Source: Methylobacterium radiotolerans JCM 2831 (GTDB taxonomy: Bacteria; Pseudomonadota; Alphaproteobacteria; Rhizobiales; Beijerinckiaceae). From it: a stretch of DNA of 64,000 nucleotides. This document shows positions 8,252 to 16,884 of this stretch, piece by piece. A program made the translations under genes and the position numbers. The stretch is taken from the NCBI RefSeq assembly GCF_000019725.1, contig NC_010505.1:4015001-4079000 (forward strand), read 5' to 3'. The notes under the pieces were generated by a model, which saw nothing but the letters and a program-made list of their open reading frames with translations, ran no database searches and was not told where the DNA came from. How positions within the stretch are numbered: position 1 is the first letter of the stretch; each line of letters begins with the position of its first letter.

Positions 8252-9313
8252 TCACACCGGCCCCGTGCGCGCGTCCGAAAAAACCGGCGCCGCCCGCTTC
8301 TCCAGCCAGCGGGCGATCCGCGCCGGGTCGACCGCGTCGAGGGTCGGCGGGGTCCAGCGCGGGCTCTTGTCCTTGTCGATCACCGCGGCGCGGATGCCCT
8401 CGCGGAAGTCGCCCTCCGCCAGCAGCGCCAGCGAGGCGTGGAACTCGCGCTCCAGGCAGGCCTCCAGGTTCGGCGCGCCGCGGCCGAGGCGCAGGAGGCA
8501 CAGCGTCAGGACGAGGCTCGACGGCGCCTTGGTCAACAGCGTTGCCCGGGTCGTGGCGGCGAAGTCGGAGCCGTCCGCCTCGAGGGCCGAGAGGATCTCG
8601 TCGACCATGTCGAAGGAAAAGCAGCGGTCGATCACCGCGCGGTGCGCGACCAGGGGCGCCGGGCCGGCGTCCTGCGCGGACCGGGCGATCACGTCCCGCA
8701 CGCCCTCCTGCCCGGCATCCGGATCGAGCGCCAGGAGGTCGTCGATGAGGTTGGGCAGCCTCGCGGACGGGACCATGACGTCGGCCAGGCGGCAGAAGAT
8801 CGCGTCGGCGGCGCCGACCGGCTCGCCGGTCAGGCCGAGATAGGTGCCGATCTCGCCGGGCGCGCGCGGCAGCAGCCACGTCCCGCCGACATCCGGCAGG
8901 TAGCCGATGCCGGTTTCCGGCATGGCGACGCGGGAGCGCTCGGTGACGATCCGGTGCGATGCGTGGCCCGCGAGCCCGACACCCCCGCCCATGGTGATGC
9001 CGTCCATCACCGCCACGAACGGCTTCTCGTAGGCGGCGATGCGGGAATCGAGCCTGTACTCGTCGCGCCAGAAGGTCTCGGCGAAGGCGGTGCCGGGATT
9101 GTCGTAGAGGGAGCGCAGGTCGCCGCCGGCGCAGAGGCCGCGCTCGCCCTCGCCGGTGAGCAGCACCGCGGCGATTCCGGGATCCGCCGAGAACTGGTCG
9201 AGCGCCCGGTCGATCTCGCCCACCATGCCATGCGTCAAGGCGTTCAGGGCCTTCGGCCGGTTGAGCCGAAGGCGCCCCAGCGCGCCGACCCGCTCGACGA
9301 TCACGTCGCTCAT
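8252..9313 (-). CDS. 3-hydroxyisobutyryl-CoA hydrolase
   Basis: This 353-residue enoyl-CoA-hydratase-fold enzyme removes CoA from 3-hydroxyisobutyryl-CoA, giving free 3-hydroxyisobutyrate for MmsB. Family features include [44 protein letters not shown], and the PETGIGYLPDVGGTW segment with the catalytic acidic residues. The C-terminal half (FHASLALLAEGDFREGIRA followed by DKDKSPRW) is typical of HIBCH and absent from simple hydratases. The ATG at 9313 overlaps the stop of the acyl-CoA dehydrogenase by four bases (ATGA), so the two are coupled. Confidence 0.94.
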   Translation of the reverse strand: MSDVIVERVGALGRLRLNRPKALNALTHGMVGEIDRALDQFSADPGIAAVLLTGEGERGLCAGGDLRSLYDNPGTAFAETFWRDEYRLDSRIAAYEKPFVAVMDGITMGGGVGLAGHASHRIVTERSRVAMPETGIGYLPDVGGTWLLPRAPGEIGTYLGLTGEPVGAADAIFCRLADVMVPSARLPNLIDDLLALDPDAGQEGVRDVIARSAQDAGPAPLVAHRAVIDRCFSFDMVDEILSALEADGSDFAATTRATLLTKAPSSLVLTLCLLRLGRGAPNLEACLEREFHASLALLAEGDFREGIRAAVIDKDKSPRWTPPTLDAVDPARIARWLEKRAAPVFSDARTGPV

Positions 9314-10455
9314 CGGCGCCCCCCGGTCAGCCCGCGGGCGATGATCAGCCGCATGATCTCGTTGGTCCCTTCGAGGATCTGGTGCACGCGCAGGTCCCGG
9401 ACGATCTTCTCCACGCCGTACTCGGCGAGGTAGCCATAGCCGCCGTGCAGTTGCAGCGCTTGGTTGGCCACCTCGAAGGCCGCGTCGGTGACGTGGCGCT
9501 TGGCCATGGCGCAGAGCTGGGTCGCGGACGGGTCCTTGGCGTCGAGCGCGGCGGCCGCGTGGCGCAGGAAGGTGCGCGACACTTCCAGGCTGGTCGCCAT
9601 GTCGGCGAGCCGGAACTGCAGCGCCTGGAAGTCGGTGAGCCTGGCCCCGAACGCGCGCCGGTCGCCCATGTAGGCGAGCGCCTTGTCGAGGGCCGCCTGC
9701 GCGCCGCCGAGCGAGCAGGCGGCGATGTTGAGCCGGCCGCCGTCGAGGCCGCTCATGGCGATCTTGAAGCCCTGGCCCTCCGCGCCGAGGCGGTTGCCCA
9801 CCGGCACGCGGCAGCCGTCGAAGCGGACGGCCCGGGTCGGCTGGGCGTTCCAGCCCATCTTGCGCTCGTCGGCCCCGAAGGAGAGGCCGGGCGTGCCCTT
9901 CTCCACCACGATCGCCGAGATGCCCGAAGGGCCCGCCTCGCCGGTGCGGACCATGCAGACGTAGAGGTCGCTGGCGCCGGCGCCGGAGATGAACTGCTTC
10001 TCGCCGGAGAGCACGTAATGGTCGCCGTCCCGCTCGGCGCGGGTGCGCAAAGCCGCGGCGTCGGAGCCGGAGCCCGGCTCGGTGAGGCAGTAGCTGGCGA
10101 TCCGCTCCATGCCCATGAGCGACGGCAGCCAGCGCCGGCGCTGGTCGTCGTCGCCGTAGGCGTCGATCATCCAGGCGCACATGTTGTGGATCGAGAGGAA
10201 CGCCGCCACGGTCGGGCAGCCGGCGCTGAGCGCCTCGAAGATCAGCGTCGCGTCGAGGCGCGACAGGCCGGACCCGCCGACATCCTCGCGGACGTAGATA
10301 CCCGCCATGCCGAGGGCGGCGGCCGCCCGCAGGGTCTCGACCGGGAAGGTCTTGTCCCGGTCCCAGTCGAGGGCGTGCGGCGCGATGTGCTCGGCCGCGA
10401 AGCCGAGGGCCATCTCGCGGATCGCGGTCCGGTCCTCGTCGAGCCCGAAACTCAT
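9310..10455 (-). CDS. Acyl-CoA dehydrogenase, probable isobutyryl-CoA dehydrogenase
   Basis: A 381-residue flavoprotein of the acyl-CoA dehydrogenase family. It carries the FAD/substrate-binding motif SYCLTEPGSGSDAAALRT (about residue 120), the C-terminal signature LQLHGGYGYLAEYGVEKIVRD and the catalytic glutamate in ILEGTNEIMR. Close spacing with the 3-hydroxyisobutyryl-CoA hydrolase and mmsB argues that it oxidises isobutyryl-CoA to methacrylyl-CoA, passing electrons to ETF. The ATG at 10455 is preceded by ggaggga. Between this start and mmsA is a 196-base gap that contains another inverted repeat (10524-10620). Confidence 0.9.
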   Translation of the reverse strand: MSFGLDEDRTAIREMALGFAAEHIAPHALDWDRDKTFPVETLRAAAALGMAGIYVREDVGGSGLSRLDATLIFEALSAGCPTVAAFLSIHNMCAWMIDAYGDDDQRRRWLPSLMGMERIASYCLTEPGSGSDAAALRTRAERDGDHYVLSGEKQFISGAGASDLYVCMVRTGEAGPSGISAIVVEKGTPGLSFGADERKMGWNAQPTRAVRFDGCRVPVGNRLGAEGQGFKIAMSGLDGGRLNIAACSLGGAQAALDKALAYMGDRRAFGARLTDFQALQFRLADMATSLEVSRTFLRHAAAALDAKDPSATQLCAMAKRHVTDAAFEVANQALQLHGGYGYLAEYGVEKIVRDLRVHQILEGTNEIMRLIIARGLTGGRR

Positions 10456-10523
10456 GGACACTCCCTCCGATTCACCGCGCAACCGCCCGGGGCCTGCACC
10501 TCCGGCGCGTGGGGCGCGGCGTG

Positions 10524-10620
10524 CACCCTCTCCCGTTCGGGAGAGGGTTGGGGTGAGGGATCAGGTCTGTCCGGAGAGTTCTCGCCCCTGACCCCGTCCC
10601 ACTCCCGCACGGGAGAGGGG
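10524..10620. repeat. Inverted-repeat element, 'ctctcccg/cgggagag' type
   Basis: Two short palindromic hairpins, ccctctcccgttcgggagag at 10526-10545 and cccactcccgcacgggagag near 10598-10617, are joined by about 50 bases. This pattern of paired ctcccg/cgggag hairpins is widespread between genes in G+C-rich proteobacteria. It lies in the gap between mmsA and the acyl-CoA dehydrogenase gene, within the same presumed transcript. Confidence 0.7.
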
Positions 10621-10651
10621 ACCCGCGCCCCCGACCTCGAACCGCCGCGCT

Positions 10652-12148
<1,497 letters not shown>

Positions 12149-12196
12149 GCGCGCCTCCCTGTGATGTGGCGTTCGATTTTGGCGCACCCTATCAGG

Positions 12197-12210
12197 ATCG
12201 CTTGAGCGAT
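12197..12210. promoter_or_regulatory. Palindromic operator candidate 1 in the mmsA/LysR intergenic region
   Basis: The sequence atcgct-tg-agcgat is a perfect inverted repeat located 49 bases upstream of the mmsA start and 55 bases upstream of the LysR start. Its position between a LysR gene and the cluster it probably controls makes it a candidate binding site. Function is inferred from symmetry and place only. Confidence 0.5.
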
Positions 12211-12235
12211 AAAGCCGGATGCGCTTACAGCCGTC

Positions 12236-12249
12236 GTGCATCGATGCAC
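12236..12249. promoter_or_regulatory. Palindromic operator candidate 2 in the mmsA/LysR intergenic region
   Basis: The sequence gtgcatcgatgcac is a perfect 14-base palindrome just before the LysR start at 12265, a place suited to autorepression. It differs in sequence from the palindrome at 12197-12210, so at most one of them may be the regulator's own site. Confidence 0.45.
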
Positions 12250-12264
12250 AGCGAGGGTGCGGCC

Positions 12265-13173
12265 ATGGCCAGGACGGGGCCCAACTGGGACGACCTCCGC
12301 TTCTTCCTCGCGGTGGCGCGGACGGGAACGCTGAGCGCCGCCGGGGCCCGCACCGGCACCGAGCACACCACGGTCGGGCGCCGGATCCGCGCCCTGGAGG
12401 AAGGGCTCGGCGCCCGGCTGTTCCACCGCAGCAACCTCGGCTACGCGCTCACCGAGGACGGCGCGAACCTGCTGGGCGTCGCGGAGGCCATGGAGAGCGC
12501 GTTCCTGTCGGCGAGCGCCGCCACGGAGGCCGCGCAGACGGTCTCCGGCACGGTTCGGATCGGCGCGCCGGACGGGTTCGGCAGCGTGTTCCTCGCACCC
12601 CGGATGCACCGGCTCACCGCCCGCCACCCGGGGCTGGAGGTCGAGATCATGGCGACCGCCCGGATCTTCAGCCTCTCGAAGCGCGAGGCCGACATCGTCA
12701 TCAGCCTCTCGGGCCCGCAGCAGGCGCGGGTGGTGGCGCGCCGGCTGACCGATTACCGGCTGCTCGTCTACGCGGCCGAAACCTACCTCGCGGGGGCCGC
12801 GCCGATCGCGGAGGTCGGGGACCTCTCGGGGCATCCCTTCGTCGGCTACATCGAGGACATGCTGTTCACGCGCGAGCTGAACTATCTCGGCGCCCTGGGT
12901 CCGCCGGTCTCCGCGCGGCTGCGCTCCACCAACCTCCTGGCCCAGGTCCACGCGACGCTCGGCGGCGCCGGCCTCTGCGTCCTGCCGGCCTTCATCGCGG
13001 CGGCCCATCCGGGTCTCGTGCCGGTGCTGCCCGGGGCGGTGGCCCTGACACGCTCGTTCCACATGCACATCCACGAGGATCACCGGAAGGCGGCCCATAT
13101 CCGCGCGGTGGCGGGCTTCATCGCGGGCGAGGTGGAGGCCGCCGCCGCGCTGTTCGCCGGGCCGGCAGTGTAA
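12265..13173 (+). CDS. LysR-family transcriptional regulator, divergent from mmsA
   Basis: A 302-residue regulator with an N-terminal winged helix-turn-helix (residues 7-65: DLRFFLAVARTGTLSAAGARTG, then TVGRRIRALEEGLGARLFHR) and a substrate-binding effector domain from about residue 95. The effector domain has the usual LysR layout (VRIGAPDGFGSVFLAP, GLCVLPAFIAAAHPG). The ATG at 12265 is preferred because homology begins there; an in-frame ATG at 12244 would add seven residues. It is transcribed away from mmsA, which suggests that it controls the valine-degradation cluster in response to a pathway acid or CoA ester; the effector is unknown. Confidence 0.9.
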   Translation: MARTGPNWDDLRFFLAVARTGTLSAAGARTGTEHTTVGRRIRALEEGLGARLFHRSNLGYALTEDGANLLGVAEAMESAFLSASAATEAAQTVSGTVRIGAPDGFGSVFLAPRMHRLTARHPGLEVEIMATARIFSLSKREADIVISLSGPQQARVVARRLTDYRLLVYAAETYLAGAAPIAEVGDLSGHPFVGYIEDMLFTRELNYLGALGPPVSARLRSTNLLAQVHATLGGAGLCVLPAFIAAAHPGLVPVLPGAVALTRSFHMHIHEDHRKAAHIRAVAGFIAGEVEAAAALFAGPAV

Positions 13174-13260
13174 GCGCCGGCAGTTTCGCCCGGCGCGCGC
13201 AGGTCCTAAGATCGCCGTCCCGGCGGACCAGCAGAGGCGCCGGGAGGGAGAAGCAACAGA

Positions 13261-14424
13261 ATGGTCGCCTCGATCGCCCTGCCCCGGCTGATGCGCGTCG
13301 GCGCCGGCGCCTCGCGGCTCCTGCCGGAGGTGCTCGGCCAGCTCGGCCTGTCGCGCCCCTTCGTGGTCACCGACCCCTACCTCGCCGGCAGCGGCCGCAC
13401 CGACACGCTGCTCGAGCGGCTCACCGCGGCGGGCGCGCGTGCCACGATCTTCTCCGAGACCGTGCCGGACCCGACCGTCGCCTCCGTGGAGGCGGCGCTG
13501 GCGGCCCTCCAGGCGGGCGACTTCGACTGCGTGGTCGGCTTCGGCGGCGGCAGCCCGATGGACACCGCCAAGGCGGTGGCGGTGCTCGCCCGCCACGGCG
13601 GCCACATGCGCGACTACAAGGCGCCCCGCCAGCAGGACGAGTCCGGCCTGCCGATCGTGGCGATCCCGACCACCGCCGGCACCGGCTCGGAGGCGACCCG
13701 CTTCACCATCGTGACCGACGAGGCCTCGGACGAGAAGATGCTCTGCATCGGCCTCGCCTACCTGCCGGTCGCGGCCCTGGTCGATTACGAGCTGACGCTC
13801 ACCAAGCCGAAGCGGCTCACGGCGGACACCGGCATCGACGCCCTGACCCACGCGATCGAGGCCTACGTCTCGCGCAAGTCGAACCTGTTCTCGGACGGGC
13901 TGGCGCTGCAGGCGATGCGGCTGATCGCCCCGAACCTGCGCCGGGTCTGGACCGATCCCGGCGACCGGGCGGCGCGCGAGGCGATGATGCTCGGCGCCAC
14001 CCAGGCGGGCATCGCGTTCTCGAACGCCTCGGTGGCGCTGGTCCACGGCATGAGCCGGCCGATCGGCGCGCATTTCCACGTGGCGCACGGGCTCTCGAAC
14101 GCGATGCTGCTGCCGGCGGTGACGGCCTTCTCGGCCCCGGCCGCCGTCGACCGGTACGCCGCCTGTGCCCGCGCCATGAAGATCGCCGGCCCCGACACCG
14201 ACGATCGCTCGGCGGTGTCGGCCCTGGTGGCCGAGCTCGAGGCACTGAACGACGACCTCGACGTGCCGGGGCCGCGGGAATACGGGATCGACCCGGCCCG
14301 CTGGGAGGCGCTGCTGCCCACCATGGCGGCCCAGGCGCTGGCCTCCGGCTCCCCGGCCAACAACCCGGTGGAGCCCACCGCCGACGAGATCGTGGCGCTG
14401 TACCGGCGCGTCTGGGCGGGCTGA
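13261..14424 (+). CDS. Iron-containing alcohol dehydrogenase
   Basis: A 387-residue group III (iron-type) alcohol dehydrogenase that interconverts an alcohol and an aldehyde or ketone with NAD(P). The nucleotide-binding motif GFGGGSPMDTAKAVAV (about residue 95) and TTAGTGSEATRF are complete. The metal ligands expected for the family, an Asp and a His in TGIDALTHAIEAYVS and two His in ALVHGMSRPIGAHFHVAHG, are visible. The start is preceded by gggagggagaag. The substrate cannot be fixed: it follows the LysR gene of the valine cluster on the same strand and precedes an ABC binding-protein gene that converges on it, but neither link is firm. Confidence 0.92.
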   Translation: MVASIALPRLMRVGAGASRLLPEVLGQLGLSRPFVVTDPYLAGSGRTDTLLERLTAAGARATIFSETVPDPTVASVEAALAALQAGDFDCVVGFGGGSPMDTAKAVAVLARHGGHMRDYKAPRQQDESGLPIVAIPTTAGTGSEATRFTIVTDEASDEKMLCIGLAYLPVAALVDYELTLTKPKRLTADTGIDALTHAIEAYVSRKSNLFSDGLALQAMRLIAPNLRRVWTDPGDRAAREAMMLGATQAGIAFSNASVALVHGMSRPIGAHFHVAHGLSNAMLLPAVTAFSAPAAVDRYAACARAMKIAGPDTDDRSAVSALVAELEALNDDLDVPGPREYGIDPARWEALLPTMAAQALASGSPANNPVEPTADEIVALYRRVWAG

Positions 14425-14455
14425 CGACGGCGTCCTATCGGCGGCCCGCGAGCGC

Positions 14456-14548
14456 CGTCGTCTCCGCGAGCGGAGCGAGACGCCTGAGCAGCGCCACGCT
14501 CTCCGAGGCCGCGTAGCGCTCAGTCGCCTCGCTGCGCTCGCGATGACG
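14456..14548. repeat. Inverted-repeat (REP-like) element, type A, copy 2
   Basis: A 93-base element whose right arm (14523-14548, ...gctgcgctcgcgatgacg) matches the right arm of the element at 4506-4597 almost exactly, while the left arm (cgtcgtctccgcgagcggag) is a degenerate complement. It fills the gap between two convergent genes, an iron alcohol dehydrogenase and an ABC solute-binding protein. Confidence 0.75.
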
Positions 14549-14576
14549 GAGGGGCATCTGCGCCCCTCCCTCGTCC

Positions 14577-15806
14577 CTACTTCGCCGCCGTCAGCGGGCA
14601 GCCGCTCTCGGCCGGGGTGGCGAAGGCCTCCTTGCCGGGGATGGTCGAGATCAGCTTGTAGAGGTCCCACGGACCCTTCGACTCGGCCGGCTTCTTCACC
14701 TCGAACAGGTACATGTCGTGGACCATGCGGCCGTTCGGCTGCACGATCCCGCCATGGGCGAAGACGTCGTCCACCGGCAGTTCCTTGAGCTTGGCGTTGA
14801 CCGCGTCGGTCTCGTCGGTGCCGGCCGCCTTGACGGCCTTCAGGTAGGACAGGACCGCCGAGTAGGTGCCGGCCTGGATCATGTTGGGCATCCGGCCGGT
14901 GCGCTTCATGTAGCGCTGGCCGAAGGCGCGGGTCTCGTCGTTGGCGTCCCAGTACCAGCCCTCGGTGAGCGTCAGGCCCTGGGCGACCTTGAGTCCGAGC
15001 CCGTGCACCTCCGAGAGGGTGAACAGCAGGGCCGCGAGCTTCTGCCCGCCCTCGACGATGCCGTACTCGGCCGCCTGCTTGATCGCGTTCGAGGTGTCGA
15101 GGCCGGCATTGGCGAGCCCGATCACCTTGGCCTTCGAGCCCTGCGCCTGGAGCAGGAAGGACGAGAAGTCCTGGTTCGAGAGCGGGTGCCGGACGCTGCC
15201 CAGCACCTTGCCGCCGTTGGCGATCACCACCTTGCTGGTGTCGGCCTCCAGCGCCGAGCCGAAGGCGTAGTCGGCGGTGAGGAAGAACCACGTGTTGCCG
15301 CCCGCCCGGGTCAGCGCGCCGCCAGTGCCCACCGCCAGCGCCCGCGTGTCGAACGCCCAGTGGTAGCCGTACGGCGTGCAGGCCTTGCCGGTGAGGTCGC
15401 TGGTCGCCGCCCCGGTGGTGATGGTGATCTTCTTCTTCTCCTTGGACAGGCCCTGGACCGCCAGCGCCACCGAGGAGGTGGTCAGCTCCATGATCGCGTC
15501 GACCCCGTCGCGGTCGTACCATTGCCGGGCGATCGCCGAGGCGATGTCGGGCTTGTTCTGATGGTCGGCCGTGAGGATCTCGATCGGCACGCTGCCGATC
15601 TTGCCGCCCATGTCCTCCACCGCCATGCGGGCGGCCTCGACCGAGCCCTGGCCGCCGTACTCGGCGTAGAGGCCGGACTGGTCGTTGAGGATGCCGATCC
15701 GTATCGCGTTGTCCGAGAAGCTTCCCTGCGCGGCCGCCGGGGCGGAGCCGAGCGCGGTCCCCGCGAGGGCGGTCGCCAGCACCGCGCCGCCGATTGTCCT
15801 GATCAT
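14577..15806 (-). CDS. ABC transporter solute-binding protein, branched-chain amino acid type
   Basis: A 409-residue periplasmic binding protein of the LivJ-like class (Peripla_BP_6). Residues 1-27 form a signal peptide (VLATALAGTALGSAPAAAQG), followed by IRIGILNDQSGLYAEYGGQGS, the typical first strand and loop of this class, and later TADHQNKPDIASAIARQW. The ATG at 15806 has a purine-rich ribosome-binding site (ggggggagac). No permease or ATPase gene is adjacent, so it is an orphan binding protein that must work with components encoded elsewhere. The ligand is not evident; such proteins in methylotrophs bind amino acids, urea, amides or aromatic acids. Confidence 0.9.
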   Translation of the reverse strand: MIRTIGGAVLATALAGTALGSAPAAAQGSFSDNAIRIGILNDQSGLYAEYGGQGSVEAARMAVEDMGGKIGSVPIEILTADHQNKPDIASAIARQWYDRDGVDAIMELTTSSVALAVQGLSKEKKKITITTGAATSDLTGKACTPYGYHWAFDTRALAVGTGGALTRAGGNTWFFLTADYAFGSALEADTSKVVIANGGKVLGSVRHPLSNQDFSSFLLQAQGSKAKVIGLANAGLDTSNAIKQAAEYGIVEGGQKLAALLFTLSEVHGLGLKVAQGLTLTEGWYWDANDETRAFGQRYMKRTGRMPNMIQAGTYSAVLSYLKAVKAAGTDETDAVNAKLKELPVDDVFAHGGIVQPNGRMVHDMYLFEVKKPAESKGPWDLYKLISTIPGKEAFATPAESGCPLTAAK

Positions 15807-15984
15807 GTCTCCCCCCGGTTCGCCCGAGCGCCCGCTTCTGAGGCGGTTCCGCCGGCAGGATAGGGGACGCCCCGGCGATGCGCCACGGCCGAGGTCGGTC
15901 GGAGGCTGAAGGATTCCGCGGATTGTGACGCGGTTCCGGTCGCCCCGTTTCCGGACCGGCGACAACGGCAGAGGTTATAATACC

Positions 15985-15992
15985 TTAACCAT
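15985..15992 (+). promoter_or_regulatory. CtrA-like half-site and A+T-rich promoter region upstream of cpaB
   Basis: The 257-base gap before cpaB contains an unusually A+T-rich stretch (15974-16003: ttataataccttaacc, then ataattac). Within it ttaaccat at 15985-15992 matches the CtrA half-site described in Caulobacter and relatives, 72 bases before the cpaB start. Tad pilus genes are under CtrA control in Caulobacter, so the site is plausible, but the full TTAA-N7-TTAA form is not present (the following taatta is one base out of spacing). Confidence 0.4.
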
Positions 15993-16063
15993 AATTACAC
16001 GAATCCCCGCGCAGGTTCCGGTCATGGACGGCAATCCGGCCGTCTCCGGCGCGTGGCGATGCG

Positions 16064-16879
16064 ATGAACCCAGCCCGTTTCGCCGTCCTCGGTATCGCCC
16101 TCGCGGCGGGGACCGGGGCGGCCTTCCTGATGAGCGGCGGCGACCCGCCACCGCCGCCACCGCCGCCGGCGGCCGAGGCGCCGCCGCAGCCGACGACCGA
16201 CGTGCTCGTGGCCGCCATCGACATGCCCATGGGCCAGGTGCTCCGGGCCGCGGACCTGCGCTGGCAGCCCTGGCCGGACGGCGCCGTGGCCAACGGCTAC
16301 ATGACCCGCAAGATCAACCCCAAGGCCCTCGAGGAGACCGTGGGCGCGTCCGTGCGCTCGGGCTTCCTGACGGGCGAGCCGATCCGCGCCCAGAAGCTGG
16401 TGCGCCCGGAGAGCGGCTTCATGGCGGCGATCCTGCCGCCCGGCATGCGCGCGGTCGCCATCGTCACCGACAGCCGCGGCACCAACTCGGCCGGCGGCTT
16501 CATCCTGCCGAACGACCGCGTCGACGTGATCCGCACCTTCCGCGACGAGTCCAATTCTCGGGCCAACAACAGCGACGTGCAGCTCTCCCAGACGATCCTG
16601 ACCGACATCCGCGTCCTGGCGATCGGTCAGCTGGTCCAGGAGAAGAACGGCACCAACGTCGTCACCGGCGAGACCGCGACGCTGGCCGTCACGCCCGCGC
16701 AGGCCGAGACCCTGGCGCTCGCCCAGAAGGTCGGCGCCCTGACCCTCTCCCTGCGCAGCCTCGCCGACGCCGGGCGCCCGCCCGAGGCCACGCCGCTGGC
16801 CGAAGCGTCCGCCGCGCAGATGCCCGAACCCGCCCTGACCGTGGTGCGCTTCGGCGTCGCGCGGCAGCAGACGCCGTGA
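16064..16879 (+). CDS. cpaB: Tad/Flp pilus assembly protein CpaB
   Basis: CpaB (RcpC) is a periplasmic protein with an SAF domain that supports the outer-membrane secretin of the Tad pilus. The 271-residue product has one N-terminal membrane segment (residues 5-24), a run of nine prolines within residues 28-45, the SAF domain at about 45-110 (VLVAAIDMPMGQVL) and the conserved GFILPNDRVDVIRTFRD motif near 140. The ATG at 16064 is the first in the frame compatible with a signal anchor; its ribosome-binding site is weak. It is the first gene of a seven-gene plus-strand run cpaBCDEF-tadBC. Confidence 0.93.
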   Translation: MNPARFAVLGIALAAGTGAAFLMSGGDPPPPPPPPAAEAPPQPTTDVLVAAIDMPMGQVLRAADLRWQPWPDGAVANGYMTRKINPKALEETVGASVRSGFLTGEPIRAQKLVRPESGFMAAILPPGMRAVAIVTDSRGTNSAGGFILPNDRVDVIRTFRDESNSRANNSDVQLSQTILTDIRVLAIGQLVQEKNGTNVVTGETATLAVTPAQAETLALAQKVGALTLSLRSLADAGRPPEATPLAEASAAQMPEPALTVVRFGVARQQTP

Positions 16880-16884
16880 CCGCC

